A stretch of 64,000 nucleotides of DNA, taken from assembly GCA_004431415.1 (NCBI GenBank), contig QPMI01000036.1:258001-322000 (forward strand), given 5' to 3'. This DNA comes from Cyanophora paradoxa. Taxonomy: Eukaryota; Glaucocystophyceae; Cyanophorales; Cyanophoraceae. Positions 24,382-35,712 of this stretch are shown here, one piece after another. Numbering within the stretch: the first letter of the stretch is position 1; every line of letters starts with the position of its first letter. The notes beneath the pieces are model-generated. The model was not told where the DNA came from, did no database searches, and was given only the letters and a program-made list of their open reading frames with translations. Made by a program: the position numbers and the translations under genes.

Positions 24382-24784
24382 ACGCACCCCTCAAGGCCCG
24401 AGCGGCCCGCGCGACGGCGCCGACGGGCCCTCCCCGACGGACGGTCGAGTGACGACCGGACGCTTCCGTAGATTGTAGGCTCTGAGGCTCGGTAAAGTAA
24501 TGCTGGCTCGGCCGCAGCTTTGAATTCAAGTCCTTTTTTTCCTGCGAGCCTACGATGCACGGTAGAGCACAAAAGCACTGCCAGAGCTCGAGAAACCGAT
24601 GGCCCGACTCTGCGGTGGATCAAATTAAGCGGGGAACAAGTCTACAAGGGGTACAACAGTTCGGCTAGCTAACTTCGGCCGCGAAGAGCACATCAGCTTG
24701 GCAAAGCACGCCCGAATCTTTGCACGCAGCTAGCAGCAAAGGTTGTGAATCAGCGGTTGCTAGCCCTGTTCCAGGACGTCGGAA
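24382..24784. other. Intergenic spacer, no gene seen
   Basis: This 403-bp spacer is less GC-rich than the flanking genes and lies between the stop of the coiled-coil gene and the RCC1-protein start. It presumably holds the 3' UTR of the former and the promoter of the latter. A T7 run lies at about 24534-24540. No RNA gene or repeat recognised. Confidence 0.5.
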
Positions 24785-27764
24785 ATGGACGGGGAGGGCG
24801 AGGTGACGGCGGCGGCGGAGACAGTGGAGGAGTCGAAGCCTGGCTCAGCGTCTGAGCTTGCACCCGCTGCGGCCGAACCCGGCGAGTTCGTCGAGGACGA
24901 AGCTGGCGCGGTCTTCGTTGAGAAGACGCTGCGGAAGTTCAAGATGCAGCTTAATGAGTTTCTCGGCGAAGAAGAGGCCTCGCAGCCCTCGCGCCCGCCC
25001 TCGGAGCCTGTAGCCCAGCCCGAGGAAGAAGACGACAACACGCCGAAGGAGCATGCGATCAAATGTGGGCTCTCGCGCAGCCTCCGATCCCGCGCGTGTG
25101 CTAAACCAACGCCCGTGCGCAGGCTCGGACTGCTATACTTGGGGCAGCGACAGCGTGGGGCAGCTGGGGCACGGACACGGTCGAAACATGTGGGAGCCGA
25201 CGCTGCTGAAGACACTGCGCTTCGCGGACTTCGAGTACGCGTCTCAACCGAGCTACAAGATCTCTTGCGGCTTCCACCACGCTGCCGCTGTGTCGGGTTC
25301 GCGCAAAGTGCGGCCCCCGCCCCCGGGCTCCCGCTGACGGGGCGCGCAGACGTGGGCATGTTCACGTGGGGCTCCGGTGAGTACGGCCAGCTGGGCCACG
25401 GGGAGAACACGAACGTCTTCACGCCGAAGCTGGTCGAGGCGCTCTCCAATCGCCGCGTCCGGCGCGTCGCCTGCGGGACCAACCACACCATGTGCCTCAC
25501 CGGTGCGCCCGCCGCGCCGCGCCCCTCCTTTCCTTCCTTTTGGGCGGCCGCCGACGGGGGCGCAGACTCGGGGCAGGTGTTCACGTGGGGCCGGGGCAAG
25601 CACGGGCGGCTGGGGCACGGGGACGAGAAGGACGCGTTCCTCCCGCAGGAGATCGACATGCTGCGCTCCAAGCAGATCGTCCAAATCTCCGCCGGCGGCG
25701 CCCACAGCGCCGCCCTCACCAGTGCGCCCCGCCCCGCCCCGCCGCCGATCGCCGGCGGCGGGCCGACGAGGGCGGGTGCAGGCCTGGGGGACCTCTACAT
25801 GTGGGGCAACGGGCAGGCGGGGCAGTTGGGGCTCGGGGAGAAGCACGACCAGCGGACGCCGGGGCTGCTGCGGGCGCTGCAGGGGAAGATGATCTCGGTG
25901 GTGAGCTGCGGGGAGCACCACACGGCGGCATGCACGGACGCCGGCGAGCTCTTCACCTGGGGCTTCGGCGTCCACGGCCGCCTCGGCCACGGCGACGAGC
26001 AGAGCCTCTCCGCCCCGAAGCTCGTCGAGGGCCTCAAGGAGAAGCGCGTCGTCCTCGTCTCCTGCGGCGGCTACCACACCGCCTGCCTCGCCTACGACGC
26101 CCCCGACGGCGCCGGCAGCGACCCCAAGGAGGTCTTCACCTGGGGGTCCGACCCGCCCGCCCCGTCCCGCCCCGCCCCGCCCCGGGTGAAGCCGACGCGG
26201 GACGGGCAGGGCGAACGGGTACGGGCAGCTGGGGCACGGGGACTCGAAGGATCTGCTGCGGCCCAAGCGGGTGAAGGCCCTCTCCGGCCGCGCCGTCTGC
26301 CAGGTCGTCTGCGGCTCCTGGCACACCGCCGCCACCGACGGTCCGCCCCGCCCGCCCGCGCCCCGCCCGCCGCCCGGCGCTGAGGGGGCGGGGCAGTGAA
26401 CGGGTACCTGTACGCGTGGGGGTGGGGCGAGGAGGGCCAGCTGGGGCACAACAGCGAGAAGAACGTGCCCAAGCCGGCCGTCGTCAAGAAGCTCTCCCGC
26501 AAGCGCGTCGTCCAGTTCGCCTGCGGCTGGTCCCACATGATGGCCGTCTGCGGTCCGCCCCCCGCCCCGCCTCCCCTCCCCGCGCCCCGGGCGGCGGCCG
26601 ACGGGGCGGGTGCAGCGGAGCGGGACGCGCAGCAGGAGGAGGAGGCGGCGGCGCGGCGGGAGGAGCACAAGGGGAAGCAGCGGAAGAAGGAGGGGGAGGA
26701 GGGGAGCCCCGACGGGCTCTCCCCCGACGAGGAGGCCCCAGCCGGGCCCTCCGACGCCGAGGACCGCCGCCCCGCCCCGGGCCCCGGCCCCGCCGCCCCC
26801 GCCGCCGCCGCCAAGCGCAAGCCGGCGGCCCCGGCGCCCGGGCGAACAGGACGGGCCGGGGCGCGGCGCCGAGCGGGGCGGCGGGGCGGGCGGCGCCGCG
26901 GCACTCGAAGAGCCCGCGGGAGGGGGAGTACGGGCCGGAGGCCGGCGAGGCATCGGGGAGCGGGGCGGAGGGGACGCGGCTGCCGCCGATCGCGCGCTCG
27001 GCGATGGGCCCGGGGCCTCCCGGCAGGTCGTGGGGCCCAGCAGGGCCACTCCCCACCAACGCCGGCGGCCAGCGCACGCCCCGCAGGGCGGCCCGGGGGC
27101 CCGTCGGGCCGGCCCCCAATCCCGCCAACCGCGGCCCGAGGGCGCCCCGGCGCCGGGGAGGCGCGCCGGCTCGAAGTCGCCGCCGCGGGAGCCGGGGCGG
27201 CGCCGGGGCGGGGCGGGGCGCGGGAGGTGAACCCCGAGCTGGAGGCCCGCGTGCAGGCCCTCACCACCAAGCTCGAGCAGGCGCGCCCCGCCCCGCCCCG
27301 CCCCGCCCGACGCGCCCTAAGGGGTGGCACAGGCGCTGGCGGAGGCGGGGCCCGGGGCGCGGGGCGGGGAGGTCGGGGGCGTGGGGGCCGGGGCGGAGCC
27401 GGTGCTGCGGGAGAAGGCGAACGACATGATGAACCTCATCCACGAGAAGGCCAACAACGACATGCTCGCCGTGCGCCCCGCCCCGCCCCGCCCCGCCCTC
27501 AAGGGGCGGCCGTGTCGAGCCGGGGCGGCGCAGCGCGTCTTCGACCTGCGGGAGCGGCTGGAGGCGATGGAGCACGGGGGCGCCGAGGCCGAGGAGCTGC
27601 GGCAGGCCCGCGCCGAGCTCGCGCAGGCGGAGGCCGACCTGCAGGACCCGGCGGCGCGCACCCGCTTCATCGAGAACGCCCGCCAGACCGTCCTCCGCGA
27701 GTTCGCCTCCTACCTCCACAACGCCGCCGCCGCCGGCCCCCGCCCCGTCCCCGCCGCCGTCTGA
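24785..27764 (+). CDS. RCC1-repeat (seven-bladed propeller) protein with C-terminal coiled coil
   Basis: The ATG at 24785 opens an acidic leader (MDGEGEVTAAAETVEESKPG). Seven RCC1 repeats follow, each with the hallmark W-G-x-G-x-x-G-Q-L-G-H-G pattern, for example YTWGSDSVGQLGHG, FTWGSGEYGQLGHG, FTWGRGKHGRLGHG, YMWGNGQAGQLGLG, FTWGFGVHGRLGHG, the repeat spliced across 26146-26209 (WGANGYGQLGHG) and YAWGWGEEGQLGHN. Conserved S/A-C-G-x-x-H-T blade ends are visible, so the count fits one complete propeller. After the propeller come a Lys/Glu-rich low-complexity region and a helical tail (VFDLRERLEAMEHGG; NARQTVLREFASYLHNAA), with a stop TGA at 27762-27764. RCC1 folds serve as Ran or small-GTPase exchange factors or as protein-binding platforms. 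Nothing here identifies the GTPase partner. Several introns have the C-rich/G-rich hairpin form. Confidence 0.85.
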
Positions 27765-28262
27765 GGCGCGCCGCCGCGTCCCTAGTCCGCCTGTACATCC
27801 CTGCCTCCCCGTCGCCAGATCGTTCAGTGATTATCATAGCCCTAGAGGCCTGTCGCAGAGTTGTAGGTTTTTTCACAATTGGAAGCTGTCTAGAGCTCTC
27901 CCGGCTCAGAGTCCCGAGTCTTTGACACGCGAGCTCACTGCAGCTGCGACTCCTCCTGCCACATTCGACGACGGCAGCGGCGATTCCTCCGGGGAGGGGG
28001 ATACACGGACCAAGCCCCTCGCTCTGCAGCTGCAGCGCGTGGGACGTCCAGCTGCAGCCCGCAGCGGACCGAGCCAGTTCGAGCTTTGCAGTAGCCTTTT
28101 CATTCGAGCTAGAAGCGGGGAGCGGCCGCCTCCGACTGCCAGTAGGTGACGGAGGCTCTCGCAGCCTCACCCGCACGGTTTTCCGCGCGGAGACCTTGGC
28201 CAGGCTCGCCACGGCTTCCGAAGCGCGCGGGCGCCGCGCTCGCGGCCCGGCGCGGCGGCAGT
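27765..28262. other. Intergenic spacer, no gene seen
   Basis: 498 bp between two plus-strand genes. The first 150 bp are comparatively AT-rich (probable 3' UTR). The rest should hold the promoter and 5' UTR of the NACHT gene. The frame of the next gene stays open upstream of its chosen start (to about 28146), but the composition there is not protein-like. Confidence 0.45.
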
Positions 28263-31200
28263 ATGGGCTGCTGCAAGTCGAAGGCGCCGAAGGGCTTAGC
28301 GAACGCGAATGACGTTCTTCCGATTAACGATGTCATCGTGGAAGTTGCAAATGAGAGCGGTCCGGGCCGCCGGCAGTCACTCCCAAGCGCGAAGTCCGCC
28401 GCCGTCCCGTCCCTCCTTTCGGGGGCGGGGCCGGAGCGGGTGGAGCGGTCACCGGCGAAGCCTTCGTCGATTATGATGGCGGCGGCGGTGGGGCGGCAGC
28501 TCGCAGCCCTCCCGTCGGCGTCGAGTGCGGACCTGCCGCCGCTGGCCTCGAAGAGCGCGGCGGACACAGTGCTGGCGCGCACTCGCACCGTCCGCGTCTA
28601 CGTCTCCACGACGTACCGTGCGCCCTGCCCGCCCGCCCGCCGACAGCCATGCCGCGCCCGACGAGGCGCCACGCAGCGGACATGACGGAGGAGCGGGAGG
28701 AGCTGCAGAAGCTGGCCCCCGAGCTGCAGCGCGTCTGCGCCCAGCGTGACCTATTTTTCCTCCTCGTAGACATGCGCTGGCAGGTGCCCGACCCGTTCCG
28801 CTGCCCCGCCCGCCGGCGGGGCGCCGGCCGACGCGGGGGCGGGGCGGGCAGGCGACGACGGAGCAGCACGCGGGGGGCGACGTGCTGCGGATCGCGCTGG
28901 AGGAGATCGAGCGGAGCACGTACTTCGTGGGGGTGCTGGCGGAGCGCTACGGCTGGCACGAGCGGGACGCGAAGAAGCCGCGCGACAAGGTCCTCACGGC
29001 GACGCTGGACCGGGCGCAGCCGGCGCACGCGTGGCTCGCCCAGCACCGCGACCGCTCGCTCACCGAGATCGAGATCCAGTACGCGGCGCTGCTGGGCGAC
29101 GCGCCGACCTCGCGGCGCTCCTTCTTCTACCTGCGCGACCCGCGCTCGGGGGCGAGCCAGGCGGCCCCCGCCGAGAGCCCCGAGGCGGCGGCCCGGCTGA
29201 ACGAGCTCAAGGCGGCGATCCTGGAGCGCTCGGGCGGCCGCGTCCTCCAGAACTTCCACAACGCCGCCTCCTTCGCCTACGCCTGCGCCGGCGACATCGC
29301 CGCCGTGCCCCCGCCCCGCCCCGCCCGCCCCGCCCCGCCCCGATGAGCGGCCGCTGAGCTCGAGGGCGGGCAGGCGGTGGAGGCGGACTTCGGGGCGGGG
29401 GCGGCGGGCCCGATGGCGCGGGACGTGGCGGAGGAGACGGGCCAGCGCCTCGCCGCCCGCGCCGCCCTCGCCGCGCACGTGCCCGACGCGCAGGCCCTCC
29501 AGGACATCGCCAACTACTGCGCCAACCGTGCGCCCCCGGCCGGCGCGTGCTGCCGCGCGGTCGGCCGGGGTGACGGGGGAGGGCAGCGAGCGGGGTGGCG
29601 CTGCTTGTGTCGGGGGCGGCGGGCGCGGGGAAGACGACCCTCTTCGCCTCCTTCGCCCACCGCTTCAAGCGCGACGAGGGTGCAGCGCTGTGCGCCCCGC
29701 CTGCCGCCCCGGCCTCTGAGCGGCGCCAGGGGCCGTGCTGCTCGAGCACCACTTCGCGGCGACGGGCGAGAGCGCCCGCCTCTCCACCCTCCTCCGCCGC
29801 CTCGAGACCGTCCGCCCCGCCCCCTTCCCTTCTCTGCCCTCCGATGCGAGGCGGGGGGCGGCAGGCACTGAAGATGCCGCCGTCGGCGCCCTTCGACGGG
29901 GCGGCGAGCGGGGCGCAGCTGGCCCGGCAGGGCGACCGCTGGCTCGAGTCGGAGGGGGCCGCGCTGGGCCCCTCGCTGCGGGCGCGGGCGATGGCGGAGA
30001 TGCGCGCCGCGCAGCTGCTGGCGGGGGCCCTCTCGCGCGCCCCCGCCGGCACCGTCCTCCTCCTCGACGGGTGCCCCCCCCCCCCCCCCCCACCCCACCC
30101 CCCCCCCCCCCCCCCCGCGCCCCCGCGAGGCGAGGCTGAGGGCGCGCCGGGCAGGCTGGACGAGCTGGCGGCGGAGTGGCCCTTCCTGGGCGGGCTCGAG
30201 TGGGTGCCGCGGCGGCTGCCCCCCGGGGTCGCCCTCGTCCTCTCCGCGGCGGGCGGCCGGCCCCTCGAGGCCGCCCGCCAGCGCAACTGGCCCGAGACGT
30301 ACCCCTCGGGGCTCGCCCAGGCGCAGCAGGCCCAGGCCGCGCAGCTGCTCCTGCGGGCCCACGGGCGGCGCCTCGACGCGCCCCTCGTCGAGCTCCTCAC
30401 CGCCGACGAGGAGAAGACGGGGTACCCCCTCTTCCTGCGCCTCGTCGCGGAGGAGCTGCGGCCGTACACGGCGGAGCAGGCGGACCAGGCGCGCCTGGAG
30501 CAGACGATCGTGGAGCTGCTGGTGCAGCCGACGCTGCCGGCGCTCTACCGCGCGCTGCTGCGGCGCTGGGCCAAGGAGTGGCCCCGCGCCGCCGTCCCCG
30601 CCGCCCTCACCTACATCGCCCTCACCCCCGACGGCCTCGCCGAGTCCGAGATCCTCGCCCTCACCCGCGCCCCCGCGCGCGAGTGGGCCGGCTTCGCGTG
30701 GCGGGCGGGGCCGACGCTGGAGAACCGCTCGGGGCTGCTGCGGCTGGGGAGCCCGTACCTGCGGGAGGCGGTGGAGGCGGAGTACGACGCCGCCGAGGGC
30801 TCCCACCGCGCCGCCCTCGCCCACCGCGAGCTCGCCGCCTTTTTTAAGGAGGCGGCGCGCCCCGCCCCGGCCCCCAGCCCCGCCCGCAGCGCTTTGACGC
30901 GCCCCGCAGCCGCAGGGCCCCGGGCGCAAGGGGCGGCGGGAGTTCGAGCGGCTGGAGCACCTGCGGGGCGCGTGCGACGCCGAGGAGCTGCTCAAGGAGG
31001 TGGCCGTCCCCGCGACCCTGCTCGACGTCGCCCACCGGGCCCCCGGGTCGCTGGCGCGGCACCTGCGGCTGCTGCGGGACTGCCTCCCCGAGGAGCGCAT
31101 CGCGAAGGAGTTCGGGGAGCGGTTCGTGAAGGCGGCGGGGGCGGACCCCGAGGCGGCGGAGACGGCGGCGCTCTTCCTCTACGAGGCCGGCCTCCCCGCC

Positions 31201-34200
31201 GCCGCCCAGAAGGCCCTCGAGGGGCCCGGCGCCCGCGAGGAGCTGCCCCCGCCCGAGTCCGGCCCGGGCTCCCGCCCCCTCCTCGTCGAGCCGGGCAAGG
31301 CCGTCACGCAGGCCATGCGCGAGGCCCTCGCCAAGGTGCCCCGCGCCCTCCCGGCGGCGGGACCTGCCGGGCTCACGCGCGGGCAGTTCGCGGAGGAGCA
31401 GAAGGGGCGGGAGGATGACGAGCGGCGGGCGCCCAAGGAGCGGGCGCTGGCGGCGCTGGTGAAGGAGATGGCGGCGGGGCGGGCGGACGAGCTCAACCGC
31501 TCCCTCTGGCTGGACGACGCCGTGGAGGCGGGGATGGACGCCAAGAAGGACCCCGCCACCGCCGCCACCGCCACCAAGGCCCGCGCCCTGCTCCTCCAGG
31601 CCCGCACCTTCACCGCCACCGCCCGCCTCCCCGCCGCCGGCCGCTGCCTCCACGCCGCCCGCGCCGGCCTCGAGGCCTGCGGCCACTCCCGCACGCCCCT
31701 CTACCCCAAGGCCCGCCACCCCGCCCCCCGGCCGGCGGCGCGCGGGGCCTGAGGGGCGGGCAGGTGCTGCACGGGATCGCGGACTACTACCTCGCCAACC
31801 TCGACGACGCCCGCGCCGTCAAGTCCGCCCCGCCCCGCCCCCGCCCCGCTGCCCCGCCTCCTCGCCCCCGACCCCGCCTGCCCTCTTCCTTCCCGCAGGT
31901 ACGCGAACCTGGCGCTCTACTACATGCTGCAGGACCCGGGCTCGAGCCTGCGCGCTGCCGCCGCGGTGCTCGACACCAAGGCCTCGGCGCTGTACGCCAC
32001 CGGGGACTTCGAGGCGGCGGTGCTCGCCCTGCGCATCGCCCTCTCCATGAAGCTCGCCGTCTTTGGCCCCGCCGGCCCCGCCGTCTACGAGGGCTACTCC
32101 CGCCTCGGCCGCGCCTACCGCGCCCTCGGCATGGACGGCCGCGCCCGCCGCTCCCTCGAGCAGGCGATCCCCGGGCTCGAGGGCGGCGAGGGCGGGCCCG
32201 GCGGGGCGGCCGCGCCCCTCGCCGAGGCCCTCGCCGAGCTCGCCCTTGTCCTCCACTCTTACGTCCGCCCCCCCGCCCCCTCGCCTCCTCGCCTCCTCCC
32301 TCCCCCGAACCCGCGCTGGGCAGGGCCAGGCGGGGGAGGCGGGGCGGGTGATGGAGCGGGCGATCGGGCTGCAAAAGGAGCTGCACGGGGAGCGGGCGGG
32401 GCCGGTGGCGCGCTCCTACGCCGCCCTCGGCGCCATCCTCGAGGAGGCCCACGCGCGCCCCGCCCCCTCCCCGCTTTTCGCCCCCCCGCTCACCCCCGGG
32501 GGCAGGAGTACGACCGCGCGGTGGGGGCCTACGACGCGGCCCTCGTCGCCGCGTGCTCCACCGGCAACGACTCGCCCCACTACGTCTCCATCGCCGTCCG
32601 CCCGCCCCGCCCCTCCCCGCCTCCCGCCGCCCGGGCGTCTCCGAATTGGGCGCGCAGCGGTGCCACGTGAAGGCGGGGCGGGAGGAGGAGGGCCTGTGGA
32701 TGCTGCGGCAGAACCCGTCGTGCGAGGGGGCGCCGCTGCTGCTGCGGCGGGTGACGAACGGGAACGACGTGTTCGAGGACGAGACGGCGATGGTCTCCCC
32801 CGAGACGCGCTGCACGCGGGTGCGCCTCAGCGAGGGCGTGGAGGCCCCCGTGCACCCCGCCCACGCTGCCCGCGTCCTCGGCCTCCCCGGCGTCGCCATC
32901 GTCGGCTCCGGCCGCGGTCTCTTCGCCGTCGGGGCGCCCCGGGCGGAGGGCGGGTGGCCGGAGCTCCCGGGGCTCCCGAGCGCGTGCCCGGGGCTCGTCT
33001 CGTGCGCCTTCGCGAGCGTCGCGGCGGGCAACAACGTGATCATCGTCGTGGGGACGAGCGAGGGCGGGGTCGCCGCCTTCTCCCTCGCCGCCGCCGTCCT
33101 CGAGGGCCGCGGCCCCGGCGCCGCCGAGTGCGTCGCCGCCGGCAACGCCCGCCTCCGCCTCACCAAGCTCGAGGGCCCCACGACGGCCGTCGCCGCCGCC
33201 GACGCCGGCCGCGTCGTCGTGGCGGCCCGCCAGCACGTCGCCTTCGCGTGGGACCTCGAGGACCCCGCCCGCAAGGCCGTCGTCTTCAAGGGCCACGCCC
33301 GCCCCATCACCGCCCTCGCCGCCGCCGCCCGCCAGGCGCGGCTGTACACGGCGGCGGAGGACGAGACGGTGCGGGCGTGGGACGCGGCGGGCGGGTGCCT
33401 GTGGGTGGCGGAGGCGGCACAGGGCCCCGCGCGGGGCCTCTCGCTCCTCGAGGAGGCCAACGCCCTCCACACCGCCTCCGACGAGTCCGCCCTCCCCGCC
33501 CCGCCCCGCCCCGCCCGCCCTCTGCCGCCCCGCTCACCCCTCTCCCCCGCAGCTGCACCCTCCGCTCCTGGCAAGAGGCGCGCCCTCTCCGTCGCCCCTC
33601 GTTGACCGCGCGGCAGCGCCTGACGCCGGGCGCAGGCGGGGGGCACCTGCTCGCACACGCGCCACATCTCCGCGGTGCCCCCCGCCCCCACCCCCTCCCC
33701 GCCCCCGAGGCTGAGGCCTCGGCGCAGCCGACGGGCGTGGCGCTCTCGTTCACGCGGCGGCGGCTCGCGGTGGCGTGCGCGAGCGGCGAGCTGCTGCTCT
33801 ACTCGGTGCCGGGCCTGCGGCGCCTCACGCGGCTCGGGGGCCCGATGCTGCGCTCGGCGGGGCGGATCGTGGCGATGGCGGTGGCGGACTACTCGTGCGG
33901 CTACGCGGCCGTCACCGCCCACGCCACCGGCGCCGTCATCGTCCACGCCGGCATCGCCGACAAGTCCGCCCCCCGCCCCTCCCTTCCACCCCCGCGACCG
34001 CCCCTGAGCTGGGCGGCAGGGAGCAGCGGAAGCAGGCGGCGCGGCTGGCGGCGGGGCCGACGGGGGTGGCGATCCTGCCGCGCGAGCGCCTCGCCGTCGT
34101 CTCGGACGCGGCGGGGGCCGTCAACGTCGTCGACTTCTCCGCGTGGCTGCTGGCGGAGCAGGCGCTGCTGCACGCCGCCCCGGACCCCGCCCGCGCCGAG

Positions 34201-35050
34201 GCCGAGCTCCTCGCCCTCGCCCGCGAGCGCGCCGAGGCCGGCGAGGGGCCCGCCGCGGGGCCCCTCCCCGGCCCCGCGCCCTCCGGCGAGGGCCCGCCCT
34301 CGCGGGCCTCCTCGCGGGCGCCCTCGGTGGACCTCGGCTCCCGCCCCGACCTGCTCGCCGTCCCCGCCGCCAAGCGCCCGCCCTCGGCCTCCTCGTTCCG
34401 CACGGGCCCCTCCGAGTGGGGCTCCCCCGCCCCCGTCCAGCGCTTCCCCGGGGCGGCGCGCGCCCCCGCGGGGCCCGCCCCCGCCGCCGGCGGCCTCGGC
34501 TGGCTCGTCCTCCGAGGTGCCCCCCCGCCCCGCCCCGCCCCGCGCCTCTCTGACGGGGCCGGGGGCAGACGTGTGGCACGAGTGCAAGCTGCGGTGCGAC
34601 GGGATCACGGTGGCCCCCACGCACGGCTTCCGCGGCTTCTGCAAGGTCCCCTCGGGGCGCCACCGCATCGACGTGGGGACGCCGGAGGGGGAGTGGATCC
34701 CGTTCGTGGTGGACGTGCCGGCGGGGGAGGCGGTGGTGTACCGGCAGGACCCCGACACGCTCGAGTTCGAGGAGGACTTCGCGGGGCTCCCGATGGCCCG
34801 CGTCGCCCTCGCCGGCGGCCTCGACCACGCCATGCTCGAGTACCCCGCCGCCTTCTCCATGGCGCCCCCCAGGGACCCCGCCGGCGTCGGCCGCAGGCTC
34901 AACGCCCCCGGCGCCCCCGCCACGCCGGACCTCCACGTCACCCCCGCCTCGCCGGCCCCCACGCCCCCGCCCCCCGCCCCGGCCCCCTCCAACGCCCTCC
35001 CGCATCCCCCGCCCTCTCCCGTCGACCCCGCCGCCGGCGCCCTCGGCTGA
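28263..35050 (+). CDS. NACHT-family STAND NTPase with DUF4062-type N-terminus, TPRs and WD repeats
   Basis: The ATG at 28263 was chosen because it gives MGCCKSKAPK, a textbook N-myristoylation (Gly2) plus palmitoylation (Cys3, Cys4) signal. A DUF4062-like domain follows (VRVYVSTTY...DMTEEREEL; LVDMRW; GVLAERYGW), as in NPHP3, NWD1 and TEP1. Next come a P-loop (LLVSGAAGAGKTTLFASF, about 29600-29660), a Walker B strand (TVLLLD near 30055) and a helical STAND region. TPR-like helices (ALYATGDFEAAVLALRIALS; GRAYRALGMDGRARRSLEQA) span 31900-32600, and WD-type strands (FKGHARPITALAAAA; RLYTAAEDETVRAWD) lie at about 32870-33960. A separate beta-rich domain sits at 34560-34860, then a Pro-rich end; stop TGA at 35048-35050. 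Such proteins are nucleotide-switched signalling or assembly platforms; the lipid anchor suggests membrane location. One gene is the simplest model, but a split within 31740-31900 is possible. Confidence 0.75.
30074..30116 (+). repeat. Poly-C tract inside a NACHT-gene intron
   Basis: Runs of C interrupted by two single A residues, immediately after a GTGCC donor at about 30070 and ending in a GCGAGGCGAGGCTGAG acceptor region. It lies between the Walker B strand and the next exon, so it should be spliced out. Confidence 0.7.
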
Positions 35051-35712
35051 TCCCCGCGCCCCTCGCCTGACCGGGCCTCATCCCAGCCCCATGGCCAGCC
35101 ACCCCGTCGCCCCGCCTCTCCAGAGTGCCGCAGCGTCGATCCCCGCTCCCCGGAACGCATCGCAAAGCGATGCCACCTATCCCATGCATGATGCTTCATT
35201 TTTTTGAGCGTTCGAGATTTAGCCTTTGCCAGCTGCATGGCCCCGGGCCGTGCACATGCACATGCATGCGCGGCCTGGCCAGCAGCCCGGGCCGGCCTTG
35301 CCCCGGCCCGGGCCGGGCCGTGCTAATGGCCGAGTCGGCCGGCGCTGGCGCCTCGCCCGCGAGTATACGTGTACGTATATACGTAGCCTGCACCTTGTAT
35401 CAGCCAGCTTATAAGCTTTAGCTAGCGCTAGTCCTAGTTTCAATTTACAAGTTACCGTACGTACGCATCGCACTGCAGCGCGCATTGTTTTTGCAAGAAA
35501 AGCGAGATTTCGATGCCCGCCCGCCCGCCCCCCCCTCCATCCCCCCCCCCCCCCCCCCCCCCCCAACTGAACCAGAGACTCTTGTATGCTACGAAGCCTC
35601 GCACCCCGGGCACCCGGACCCTCGCTGCCCGCATCGAGAGCGCGGCGGGAAAAAAGCACGCAAACCTTAAATGAGGCCCTATCTAGTCTCTTTTCTGCGC
35701 TGCGCTAGCGGG
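35051..35712. other. Convergent intergenic region with palindromes and poly-C
   Basis: 662 bp between the stop codons of two convergent genes. It contains a GC-rich palindrome cluster (about 35265-35345), alternating TACGTA-type sequence (about 35362-35387), the palindrome GCTAGCGCTA at 35421-35430 and a run of 24 C at 35541-35564. No coding or RNA gene recognised; it probably holds both 3' UTRs. Confidence 0.55.
35541..35564. repeat. Poly-C homopolymer
   Basis: 24 consecutive C residues in the convergent intergenic region, preceded by shorter C runs from 35521. Unlike most C tracts in the window it is not in an intron I can define. Confidence 0.85.

Noticed and set aside
35541-35564. Poly-C tract as a telomere or assembly gap filler
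   Set aside because: It is a plain C homopolymer without telomere-type units, flanked by continuous sequence; similar tracts occur in introns of the window.
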